A stretch of 64,000 nt of DNA from Giardia muris. Taxonomy: Eukaryota; Fornicata; Diplomonadida; Hexamitidae. Made by a program: the position numbers and the translations under genes. Below are positions 41,915 to 50,105 of this stretch, piece by piece (positions within the stretch are counted from its first letter, which is position 1; every line of letters starts with the position of its first letter). The notes beneath the pieces are model-generated. The model was not told the origin of the DNA. It searched no databases and saw nothing but the letters and a program-made list of their open reading frames with translations. Where the stretch lies: contig CM016926.1 in the NCBI GenBank assembly GCA_006247105.1, positions 744,001-808,000 of the forward strand. The letters run 5' to 3'.

Positions 41915-43070
41915 TGTGACGGAGGAGGCTAGTTGAGCGTTCAAAGAGCTTCTCCGCATTCTGGATATTCGAGGCGATATTGGTCGGGTAATACGAGGGG
42001 ATGGATTGAGGAGATGGGCTAATCAGTTCCGGCTTCATCAGCATCCAGCCATATTCCTGGCGTGCCCGTTCGGCAGGGGAGGAGGCACGGACGAACGTTC
42101 TGGAGCGTATCGGATCGGGGCGTACGATATCCTCGGCGACGTACCGAACGTTACTACAATCCAGTGCCTCTCGTCCCGGGGGAATGACGGTTGGGAGGAG
42201 GACCCCCTCGATCGGGGGGAGGGATCTAGTGGTCCTAGAGGTCGTACGTCTGGGTTCCTTCTCATTATTCTTATCCCCAAAAGGCGAAGTCCTGGTTGAG
42301 TCTGGAACGGACTTCTCCGAGTCCTTGGACCGTGGTAGAGGAGAAGTCCGCCTTCCGTTTGGTCGACTACTAATGTTCCGGTCGGACGTTGGTTCGATAA
42401 GTGGAGATGATGGAAGAGTCCCTTTGATGGATAATGAAGATGTTGGTTTCTGTCTCGGCCGACTTAAGGAGACGGCCGGTTCCGTCAACTGGGATAGGCT
42501 AAGATTTGAAGAAGAGGCTGAAAGGGCGGCTGAAATTGGGACCGGAGATGCCGTTCCACTACGCAAGACCGGTGACCGCAGTGTGGCTCTGAGGCTCATA
42601 AACATCAACCTCTCGTCATCGCTTGTCCGAATGTGTTCTCGAGCAAGCATCGTATGGAAAGCATTGGAGAACTCGAGTGAGAGAGGATGGCCAGACCAGA
42701 TGAGGCGGCGGTCGGAGCGGAAAATGACACCCGTCGGCACAGAATTCAGCCCATGGGAGTCCAGAAACGGCTTCAGCGTGCAGGATGAGTCGGAAGCCAC
42801 GTTCAGCTCGTGAAGAATTGGGAACTTGCGTGCCCAGGTATGGAGGACGTCGGGGCCCTCCACACTGACCGCGAAGAAAAAGACGTTGCGCTGGGTGTTC
42901 TGCATGATAAGAAGTTGCTCCAATGCCTCGCGGCAGGCGAGAGACCAGGTCGCAAAGAGGAGCAGGACCGCTGGCATCCCGTCTTCTAAACGCCTGCACC
43001 GGGAGAGGAAGCGAAGCCCTGAAAGACTTGGGAGCCGGTGAGGTGGTGGTCGCTCAGCGGTTAGGGTCAT
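41880..43070 (-). CDS. Thioredoxin-fold protein lacking CXXC, with C-terminal tail (paralogue 2)
   Basis: 396 residues from the ATG after cttttttggaaa. Residues ~15-140 follow the thioredoxin/TlpA pattern: AVLLLFATWSLACREAL, where the usual W-C-x-x-C becomes W-S-L-A-C and keeps only the second Cys. FFFAVS, the NVASD segment and VPT at the cis-Pro position follow. A long Ser/Arg/Pro-rich linker then leads to a C-terminal helix AEKLFERSTSLLRH. It shares domain order and local identity with the protein at 29397-30380. A redox role is doubtful with one Cys. It has a 13-bp promoter gap to the divergent gene at 43084 and overlaps the pseudokinase 3' end by 35 bp. Confidence 0.8.
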   Translation of the reverse strand: MTLTAERPPPHRLPSLSGLRFLSRCRRLEDGMPAVLLLFATWSLACREALEQLLIMQNTQRNVFFFAVSVEGPDVLHTWARKFPILHELNVASDSSCTLKPFLDSHGLNSVPTGVIFRSDRRLIWSGHPLSLEFSNAFHTMLAREHIRTSDDERLMFMSLRATLRSPVLRSGTASPVPISAALSASSSNLSLSQLTEPAVSLSRPRQKPTSSLSIKGTLPSSPLIEPTSDRNISSRPNGRRTSPLPRSKDSEKSVPDSTRTSPFGDKNNEKEPRRTTSRTTRSLPPIEGVLLPTVIPPGREALDCSNVRYVAEDIVRPDPIRSRTFVRASSPAERARQEYGWMLMKPELISPSPQSIPSYYPTNIASNIQNAEKLFERSTSLLRHISPAQRRDPGH

Positions 43071-43083
43071 TTTCCAAAAAAGC
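43071..43083. promoter_or_regulatory. 13-bp divergent promoter
   Basis: tttccaaaaaagc is the whole gap between opposed ATGs at 43070 and 43084; each gene has an A-rich or T-rich tract within 3-9 bases of its start. Confidence 0.6.
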
Positions 43084-44202
43084 ATGTATTGCGGGTCTCA
43101 ACTCTCTTCTCGCGACTCCGCTCGCACCGACGCGCGAGGGCTCAGCACGGCACCTATGGAGTTGATGCACGACAAGAGCAGCAACTCGGACCTGCGTGGG
43201 CCATCGCGAGGGCTAGTGACTCCGCGCGTTCTAACCGGAGGTCCGATCACCATCCAGGACCTATCCCAGGGTATCAGCCGCTCCGAGAGCTACGAGGACC
43301 CCTTCGGAGCCGACCTATCGACCCTGGAGCCCAAGCGCATAGAGCCGGTTGACTACACTGCCCTCGATACCTCTGGTCGAAGAAGTCGTGCCCATGATCA
43401 GCCCAGCGGGATCCGGGCGCTGAGCGGGCCCGTGAACATGGGGAGGAGCTTCGACGCATATCGGTCCAAGCTTTGTCAGCAGGCCCAGCGGCTTCGTGGC
43501 TCCACACTGGGACGGTATAACGTGACCGGAGTCGATGGGCTGACGCAATCCCTGGTTGCCACGGGGATTGGTACCGGGGCTGGAGGCCGGCCAGCCCCCA
43601 TCGAATCTGCTCCTGCGACTTCGATGGACATCCTCCTTCTAAAGGAGGAGCTACTGCGGAAGGAAAGGATGGATAATAGCTATTGTCCACCTGGGGAGGA
43701 GTGCGACTTGGCCGTCGAACGAATCCCCATTTTGCCTTCGCTCGGTAACGTTGACGAAGAGGCTGTGGAACGCATGTCACAAACCCATGTCGAAGTCAAG
43801 GGATCTGAAAGGCATCAGGACCAGGACCAGCCTCTCAGTCCTAACCACATAGATTCGGAGACACCTTCAAGCTCAAGGCCTGGCCTTTCAGCTTCTTTAG
43901 TTTCTCAGCCCGGAACTCATGCATCAGCCCACCCGGGAGCACTAGATAGTAGACTAGCAGGCTTATTGCGTAGGAAGAATACCATCCAACACCGGCATCC
44001 CAATGGGCGTTCACAGGCTATGCAGAACCAATACACTGCCCTCCTCGCAACCAGCTTCAACGACCCAAGTCGGGGGCGGCGGGTACACCGGCCAGCGATG
44101 GGCGGTGAGGACGATGCATTCGCATGTGTCTTACGTAGGTCGTTCACAGACACGTCCCTTCTCCTGGCGGCTAGCCAAGGGAGGAACCGCCAAGGGCCAT
44201 AA
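43084..44202 (+). CDS. Hypothetical low-complexity protein
   Basis: 372 residues, rich in Ser, Arg, Gly and Pro with few hydrophobic stretches, probably largely disordered. No domain is recognised. A short helical segment (MDILLLKEELLRKERM, near 180) and a final SFTDTSLLLAASQG segment stand out. Start MYCGSQLSS after tttccaaaaaagc. It lies tail-to-tail with the L1-like gene at 44221, 18 bp apart. Confidence 0.75.
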   Translation: MYCGSQLSSRDSARTDARGLSTAPMELMHDKSSNSDLRGPSRGLVTPRVLTGGPITIQDLSQGISRSESYEDPFGADLSTLEPKRIEPVDYTALDTSGRRSRAHDQPSGIRALSGPVNMGRSFDAYRSKLCQQAQRLRGSTLGRYNVTGVDGLTQSLVATGIGTGAGGRPAPIESAPATSMDILLLKEELLRKERMDNSYCPPGEECDLAVERIPILPSLGNVDEEAVERMSQTHVEVKGSERHQDQDQPLSPNHIDSETPSSSRPGLSASLVSQPGTHASAHPGALDSRLAGLLRRKNTIQHRHPNGRSQAMQNQYTALLATSFNDPSRGRRVHRPAMGGEDDAFACVLRRSFTDTSLLLAASQGRNRQGP

Positions 44203-44209
44203 TGGGCCC

Positions 44210-44216
44210 TGTAAAC
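44210..44216 (+). terminator. Candidate poly(A) signal
   Basis: TGTAAAC, one base off AGTRAAY, 8 bases after the stop codon at 44200-44202. Confidence 0.4.
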
Positions 44217-44220
44217 GACC

Positions 44221-45204
44221 TTAGGTCTTCCGCACCCCATCATCGTCATCAGATGACCCTTCAGACCCTTCCCCATCCTCCTCCTTATGGGTATCTGGTT
44301 GCTCCTCATCGCTCCGTTTCCGTGGGGCGAGGTGTTTGTACTTCGGGTTCTGATGCAGGGCGTCAAGGGCCTCGTCATCGACGACTCCCAAGCCTTCCAT
44401 CTCCAAGTAGAGCTCATCAATAGCGGTGTCGTACAAATCACGGGTGGTTACGGGCGCGGGGTCGAAGATCCGGGTGTTTGGGGGCAGATACGAGTTATAG
44501 AGTGGAAGAGAAGGAAACTTGTTCTTTGGAGCGAGGTCGATCAACAGGCACTGACAGTTCCGAAGACCACCAGGGATTATAGCATCAAGCGCGCCAATAA
44601 GTTCCTTCGCATTCTCAAACAGGTTTTCGACGGTACTGTTGGGATCATCTACCGCTCCAAACATTCCAAGGCGCATCGACCTCATAGCCCCTGGGGGGTC
44701 AATGAAGCTCACGGTGCGGAGGATGTCGTTACGTGACAGCGTGTGTAAAGGCTCGGAGACGTACGTGACGATCGTGTGTTTGACGATGGAATCCCCACCG
44801 ACCTTAAGAAGCCGAGGATACGTCTCGACAGGGCAGACGAAGAGGTCGTACGCGTGTGCGATCCTCCGACGCGCCTCGAAGGTGTATCGGTTCCTGACAA
44901 TTTCCTCAAAGGTGTAGATATGATCGAAGACAGGGTTCTCAGCGACGGAGTCCTTTATCGCCTCGGGAACGATAGCGGCTATCGTGTACCCAGCGGGAAC
45001 CGTGGGGCATGGAAGTCTGACCGGCTTTGGCAATGGATGCGGCGTTGGAGTGATGTTGTGCATCCTGATGGACAGATGGACGTAGAACAGGTGCTGTTGC
45101 TCCGCAAAGAGGTCGTTCTTCGCACCAGGGGCGGTTATGGGGTGCTTCTGGCCATGGAGAACCGCCAAATGGAGCGCCTGGCGAAGCCTCGAGACACTAA
45201 TCAT
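44221..45204 (-). CDS. Ribosomal L1-fold nucleolar protein (Utp30/RSL1D1-like)
   Basis: 327 residues. The region ~20-270 follows the L1 two-domain pattern: YTFEARRRIAHAYDLFVCPVETYPRLLKVGG resembles the segment before the L1 hinge, and MRLGMFGAVDDPNSTVENLFENAKELIGALDAIIPGG matches the returning domain with its VENI-like helix. The C-terminus is a highly acidic and charged tail (Asp/Glu/Lys). That combination fits ribosome-biogenesis L1 proteins rather than uL1 itself, which lacks the tail. It would bind pre-rRNA in the nucleolus. Family assignment is by pattern. Start at ATG after ggaattgaagaaa on the minus strand; a longer reading would need TTG. Confidence 0.65.
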   Translation of the reverse strand: MISVSRLRQALHLAVLHGQKHPITAPGAKNDLFAEQQHLFYVHLSIRMHNITPTPHPLPKPVRLPCPTVPAGYTIAAIVPEAIKDSVAENPVFDHIYTFEEIVRNRYTFEARRRIAHAYDLFVCPVETYPRLLKVGGDSIVKHTIVTYVSEPLHTLSRNDILRTVSFIDPPGAMRSMRLGMFGAVDDPNSTVENLFENAKELIGALDAIIPGGLRNCQCLLIDLAPKNKFPSLPLYNSYLPPNTRIFDPAPVTTRDLYDTAIDELYLEMEGLGVVDDEALDALHQNPKYKHLAPRKRSDEEQPDTHKEEDGEGSEGSSDDDDGVRKT

Positions 45205-45282
45205 TTTCTTCAATTCCGATTTGTGCTTTCCCTGAGTTCTTAGAAGACTGACATGACATCCGTATCCGTGGTGGTATCAGGT

Positions 45283-45299
45283 CACCCCTGACAGGGGTG
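45283..45299. other. Perfect inverted repeat upstream of kinesin-13
   Basis: CACCCCT-GAC-AGGGGTG: a 7-bp stem with a 3-base loop, in the 180-bp gap between the L1-like and kinesin-13 genes. It could be a regulatory site, or part of a small RNA. Confidence 0.5.
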
Positions 45300-45384
45300 G
45301 GTCACTGACTAGCTAGCTCCGCCCAGTTCCGCAAGATACGTCAGGGAAGGTCATTGTAAGGATAACTGAGCTTTAAAAATCCCC

Positions 45385-47430
45385 ATGGGTGACTTGGTAT
45401 TGCAATGGCTCGAGTCTGCCGGACTTCAGGCGTACTACCCGATGTTCGAGCAGCAGGGGATCACGCCCCAGCGCTTTGTGGCAATCACGATCCAGGACTA
45501 CGCGGCCCTCGGGATCCAGTCGCTCCCCGACAAGCAGAAGCTCTTTCGTTTGATCACGAACCTCAAGTCGCGCGAGAACATAACCGAGACGCCCGCCCCC
45601 GCCCCGGCTCAGGTGGCCCCTCCGGCACGGCATCAACGCCAGCCAGAGGCCCAAATTCAGATGGCTCAAGACCCAAGTCTCTATGAGTCCTACGAGGGCT
45701 CCCATCAAGACGTCGGCCCTGGGCCTGCGGGGATTTCCGCCTCGAGCCCTGGTGAGGACGAGGATCTGGTCCCGTCAATTCCATACCATCCTAATGCACC
45801 AAACCCCCCAGACCCACGTGGTATCCCCACGGTGAATCGCACCGTCGTCCCCCCCGTTGGAGTCTTCTTACAGCAGATCCAGGCGCGCATCCGTGTGGTG
45901 ATCCGAAAACGTCCCATCAACAACAAGGAACTTGCCCAGAACCAGCGTGACGTCGTGACGGCTGATGGGTGGAACCAGGTCTCAATTCACGAGCCCAAGG
46001 TCAAAGTCGACCTGACGAAGTACACAGACCTTCATACCTTCAAGTTCGACCACGTCTTCAATGAGCAGTCGGATAACCACGAGATTTACCAGTACGCGGC
46101 GAGGCCGCTCGTCAAGAGCGCGTTCGAGGGCCGAAACTGCACGATTTTCGCGTACGGGCAGACCGGCTCTGGGAAGTCCTACACGATGATGCACCGGGAG
46201 AATGGGATCTACGTCCTGGCGGCGTACGACATTCTCGAGTACCTCCGCCGGATGAACTCCCAGGCCGCAAACCAAAGCAAGCTTCTGATCCCGGTGGTCA
46301 GCTTCTTCGAGATCTACGGGGGGAAGCTTTTCGACCTCCTCAACAACCGCCAGCGCCTCCAGGCCCTTGAGGACGGAAAGGGAAACGTCCAGATCACTGG
46401 GCTTACGGAGAATCAGATCTCCAGCGTCGAGGAGATGCTGAGCCTGATTGACACGGGCCTCACTCTCCGTGCCGTCGGTGCCACCGGGGCAAACGCTGAC
46501 TCATCCCGCTCCCATGCGATCCTTCAGATCGCCCTCAAATACAGCAAGTCCGGGCGCGAGTACAGTAGGATCAGCTTCATTGATCTCGCAGGTTCTGAAC
46601 GTGCCTCAGATGTCCAGAACAGTGATCGCCAAACGAGGATGGAAGGGGCAGAGATCAACAAGTCACTCCTGGCGCTTAAGGAGTGCATCCGTGCGATGGA
46701 CAAGGCGGCCAGCGGGAACCATATTCCCTTCCGTGGGTCCAAACTGACCATGGTCCTTCGTGACTCGTTCGTGGGGAACTCACAGACCGTCATGATCGCG
46801 AACATCAGCCCCAACGATAGGTCTTGCGACAACACTCTCAATACACTTCGTTATGCCGACCGTGTCAAAGAGCTTCAGGCCGGAAAGGGTGGGCTCGTCA
46901 AGTTTGGCGTTCTGAAGATGGGACAGAATGCCGCCGAGGTGATCCTAGGTATCGCCCGAGACATCGACGGTGATGCGTACAGGGGTGCAATCATCGGGGC
47001 TCCTGCGAACATGCGAAACCCGCGGCCCTCCCAACAAGGCCGTCCCAGCCAGCCGGTACAGGCCCAAGGCCAAGTCTCCGAGAGTCATCTCCGTGGTGCT
47101 GAGGGTCGTGAGACCACGGATGAGGACGAGATGGTTCGCACCCATTGTGACCTTGTTGATAGCATATTCGAGAGGGAGGACCTGATCGTCCGCGCCCATA
47201 GGAAGCAGGTCGACGCCATGATGCAGCTCATCAAGGAGGAGGTCGCTCTTCTTCACGCTATCGAGAACAACCAGATCAGCATCGACGACTGGCAAGTCAA
47301 GTTGTCCCAGATCATCTCGAAAAAGGAGGATGCGATCGAGCAACTCAAAGGAGAGCTGACGGAGTTTCGCCGCGCACTCCAGATGGAGGAGGAGCTTAGT
47401 CACTCGCTTGAGCGGGGCAAGAAGCGCTGA
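45385..47430 (+). CDS. KIN13: Kinesin-13 (microtubule depolymerase) with N-terminal SAM domain
   Basis: 681 residues. A SAM-like domain occupies ~1-65. A linker follows, then an internal motor (~170-510): KVDLTKYTDLHTFKFDHVF near 208 carries the kinesin-13 KVD finger, the P-loop GQTGSGKS is near 257, switch I NADSSRSH near 369 and switch II DLAGSERA near 400. The motor is followed by a linker and a coiled-coil C-terminus (~590-680). Kinesin-13s do not walk; they remove tubulin from microtubule ends and set flagellar and spindle length in Giardia. The P-loop ends in GKS rather than GKT. The initiator is gagctttaaaaatccccATG. Confidence 0.96.
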   Translation: MGDLVLQWLESAGLQAYYPMFEQQGITPQRFVAITIQDYAALGIQSLPDKQKLFRLITNLKSRENITETPAPAPAQVAPPARHQRQPEAQIQMAQDPSLYESYEGSHQDVGPGPAGISASSPGEDEDLVPSIPYHPNAPNPPDPRGIPTVNRTVVPPVGVFLQQIQARIRVVIRKRPINNKELAQNQRDVVTADGWNQVSIHEPKVKVDLTKYTDLHTFKFDHVFNEQSDNHEIYQYAARPLVKSAFEGRNCTIFAYGQTGSGKSYTMMHRENGIYVLAAYDILEYLRRMNSQAANQSKLLIPVVSFFEIYGGKLFDLLNNRQRLQALEDGKGNVQITGLTENQISSVEEMLSLIDTGLTLRAVGATGANADSSRSHAILQIALKYSKSGREYSRISFIDLAGSERASDVQNSDRQTRMEGAEINKSLLALKECIRAMDKAASGNHIPFRGSKLTMVLRDSFVGNSQTVMIANISPNDRSCDNTLNTLRYADRVKELQAGKGGLVKFGVLKMGQNAAEVILGIARDIDGDAYRGAIIGAPANMRNPRPSQQGRPSQPVQAQGQVSESHLRGAEGRETTDEDEMVRTHCDLVDSIFEREDLIVRAHRKQVDAMMQLIKEEVALLHAIENNQISIDDWQVKLSQIISKKEDAIEQLKGELTEFRRALQMEEELSHSLERGKKR

Positions 47431-47432
47431 GT

Positions 47433-47439
47433 AGTAAAT
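47433..47439 (+). terminator. Poly(A) signal of kinesin-13
   Basis: AGTAAAT, an exact match to AGTRAAY, 3 bases past the TGA stop. Confidence 0.65.
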
Positions 47440-47452
47440 ATGCTCACTCTTT

Positions 47453-49621
47453 TCAGTGACCACGACCACGACTACGAAGACTGCGGCTTCTGCGTCCGGA
47501 ACTAGGCCTTGGACCAACGAATTGAGAAAGGATGGCTATCGTCTCTGAGCGACGAGGATGTGCACCAGGAACAACTCTAAGTGCGCGTGCAGCAAAGTCA
47601 TGACCCTCACACTCCGCGAGTAAGGAAACGCATTCTGGAGAGGCGGCACATGAAGCAGCGGCACACATGAGGGCTGACCATCCAGCGTATCTACCTTCGG
47701 GTTGTGTCATACCTCCCTCCACTGTCCGCAAGATGGATACTGGACCTATACGGTTATTGGTAGCAGCGATCATCAAAGCGGTCTTTCCTGAACCCCAACC
47801 GCAGCGAGTATTTGTTACTAGACGCGCTTCATGTTCAAGAAGAACCTCTACGATCTTAGTGTGACCCGCCTCAGCTGCATACATCAAAGCCGACCATCCC
47901 TGAAAGTCTTGAAGTCCAGCTTCATGAGAAAGGAGTAGTAAAGTGGCCTCAAGGTTACCAATTCGTGCGGCAAGCATGAGGGCCGTCCGTCGTGTTGCGG
48001 GTTCGCTTTGACCTGCCAATGCATCTGATAGTCGAAGAATGGCATGCGTATTGTTAACGACAGCAGCAAGCATTAGAGGAGTACCCCCAATGATCCTACC
48101 GAAGCCAGACGCATCAAAAGAGACCGGGAGTTGCCATTCTCTTGTTGCAAGGACTGTGACAAGAGAATGAAGACCTCCAATGATGGCGGCACCTAAGCAT
48201 GTCATTCCATCGATTCCAGTATGCCCTGTTTCTGTTTGAAGAAGACCATTGTCCTCCTCATATGCAAGAATCAGCTGAGCTAAGTCTAGACAGCCAGAAT
48301 CGATAAGATGCCTTGTAGCAGTCTTTCCCTCGCAATCCTTTAAGCCGAACTCACCTCTGAAGAGACAACGTACCGACAAGGAATCCTTAACGTCTGCCGC
48401 CAACATCAAGGCCGAATGGCCATCTGCGTCTTGCATACCCATCCAGGGCCCAATCAATCCGATGATGTCCTTTCCGGCGCTCACTGCACGCATGAGAGGT
48501 GTGACCCCATTTTCCGGAATATCAGTCTGTGAACCGAAGATGATGGCAGATGCAGTCTGAAGAGTTGACGTTATACCAAGGAGTCGTTCCCTCATCTCAC
48601 GTAAGGCGGTCATTGCTGCCGTCATGGTCTTCTTTTCCTTAGCCGGTGGTAATTCTGTCACTTCCACCCCTATGTCTTCACTTTGCCTGAGACTGAGGGA
48701 TGCCATTGTTGGAGGAGTTCCTACATCATTATGGAAGATATCTGAGCGGTCCCCATATATCTGGGACATACTACTTGGACGCTCTGGCAAGAAGGAGTCA
48801 TCCATCACACTGTTCGGAAGAGGATGGTTCTCGAATAAAGACGTCTCTTGTGATGATATTGGAAGCGGTACTGGGTCTGGTTCTGGTTCCAAGTCCTCTG
48901 GTAGGTCCAATAAGACAGCTGGGAAGTCGATGTCCCTAACAATCTCATGAAGGGAATGTACCTTCTGTAATACTGAGGCGGTCACATGTGAGAGTCGATC
49001 TTGGTCGACACGGCATTTCATATGAGCAGCTAAGATATCAGTCAAACGAAGAGCACCCCCTTCAACAGAGAAGGTAGCTGCAGCCTCGAGACAATGACGA
49101 TAAGGTTCATCAAGATCTAAGTCTAAAAGCCGTTGAAGAGTCGATACTAGATATGGCTGAGTCTGTAGGAGCAAGCTCACAAGTTCCTCATTACGACTCA
49201 TTAAGGCTCGTCTTAAGGCTGAAGCATGTGGACTATCATCAACAAATGTTACAAGGATAGACGCCGCTCGACTAGAACCACGTGCTACGGCGTATTCTAA
49301 ACAGCTTTCATAGCCTGGGAGAGGTACTTCATATTCAAGCGGAGCAAGAAGAGATACCAAACGATGGTCATCAACATCAATGGCGGAGACGAGTGCTGGT
49401 AGTCCTTGTGCATCTAGAAGAGCGCATTCGAATGGAAGGAGGAGTGCCGCCACTTGGACGTCTCGAGCACGGACTGCCGCGATCAGGGCAGTGTTTCCAG
49501 CAGCATTCCGAGCACCAAGGAAGCGTCCAATGAGAGAATAAACGGCTGTGACGTCCCGGGCCTCGACAGCATGGAACCAGTCTGTAGGGTCATCGGAGTC
49601 AACCTGCTGTACCAGTGTCAT
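47453..49621 (-). CDS. Ankyrin-repeat protein (protein 21.1 type)
   Basis: 722 residues. TALI/TALM-x-AA ankyrin repeats occur at ~20-200 and again from about 405 to 690, with a Ser/Pro-rich linker between (~250-400). Many repeats are partly degenerate. No catalytic domain and no long coiled coil, unlike the two related proteins at 1020 and 54451. The frame is open further upstream, but the ATG at 49621 is chosen because it follows agagtttaaa; the upstream stretch overlaps the divergent gene and is not ankyrin-like. C-terminus is Arg/Ser-rich. Confidence 0.88.
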   Translation of the reverse strand: MTLVQQVDSDDPTDWFHAVEARDVTAVYSLIGRFLGARNAAGNTALIAAVRARDVQVAALLLPFECALLDAQGLPALVSAIDVDDHRLVSLLAPLEYEVPLPGYESCLEYAVARGSSRAASILVTFVDDSPHASALRRALMSRNEELVSLLLQTQPYLVSTLQRLLDLDLDEPYRHCLEAAATFSVEGGALRLTDILAAHMKCRVDQDRLSHVTASVLQKVHSLHEIVRDIDFPAVLLDLPEDLEPEPDPVPLPISSQETSLFENHPLPNSVMDDSFLPERPSSMSQIYGDRSDIFHNDVGTPPTMASLSLRQSEDIGVEVTELPPAKEKKTMTAAMTALREMRERLLGITSTLQTASAIIFGSQTDIPENGVTPLMRAVSAGKDIIGLIGPWMGMQDADGHSALMLAADVKDSLSVRCLFRGEFGLKDCEGKTATRHLIDSGCLDLAQLILAYEEDNGLLQTETGHTGIDGMTCLGAAIIGGLHSLVTVLATREWQLPVSFDASGFGRIIGGTPLMLAAVVNNTHAILRLSDALAGQSEPATRRTALMLAARIGNLEATLLLLSHEAGLQDFQGWSALMYAAEAGHTKIVEVLLEHEARLVTNTRCGWGSGKTALMIAATNNRIGPVSILRTVEGGMTQPEGRYAGWSALMCAAASCAASPECVSLLAECEGHDFAARALRVVPGAHPRRSETIAILSQFVGPRPSSGRRSRSLRSRGRGH

Positions 49622-49691
49622 TTTAAACTCTTCCCTTCCATCCATACAGCCTCCCCTTCCTCTTAGAATTGACCTGACTCGGCGACGAAAA
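49622..49691. promoter_or_regulatory. Divergent promoter, ankyrin protein / small basic protein
   Basis: 70 bp with tttaaact next to the minus start and gcgacgaaaa next to the plus start, separated by a pyrimidine-rich stretch. Confidence 0.5.
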
Positions 49692-50105
49692 ATGGAAAGA
49701 CTGACTCGCCCGAACGTAGGGAGCCACTGGCTGGGCGAGGCGCTCAGCTGCCGGGACCACATGCGCGCGGAGATCATTCGGGCCGAGCAAGGGGAACGGG
49801 CCTATCGGGTGCGAAAGGCCGAGCAACGCGTCAAGCAGGCTCGAGCTCTCACGCTTCAGGCAAAGTTGGAACACCCTCTGTTCGACAATACTGACTTTGA
49901 CGAGCAAGGCCGTCTAACAAACTGCATGAGTGTCATGGAGCGTCTCGACCCAACGATTCGCTTCTCCCCTTTCGAGAAGTATCGGGGTTATCTTGAGCTC
50001 TGTGAGCCGACAAAGCCCAGTCGACCCGTCTCCCTCCCCGCGCCTGAAGCTAGCGGGAGCGATGTTGAGTTCACTAGATCCTCATCACACAGGAGCTACA
50101 AGTAG
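49692..50105 (+). CDS. Small basic hypothetical protein
   Basis: 137 residues, not recognised. The N-terminal ~70 residues are helical and charged (Arg/Glu/Ala-rich), the middle contains RFSPFEKYRGYLEL, and the C-terminus is Ser/Pro-rich. ATG after gcgacgaaaa. Its last 21 bases overlap the end of the convergent EB1-like gene. Confidence 0.7.
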   Translation: MERLTRPNVGSHWLGEALSCRDHMRAEIIRAEQGERAYRVRKAEQRVKQARALTLQAKLEHPLFDNTDFDEQGRLTNCMSVMERLDPTIRFSPFEKYRGYLELCEPTKPSRPVSLPAPEASGSDVEFTRSSSHRSYK

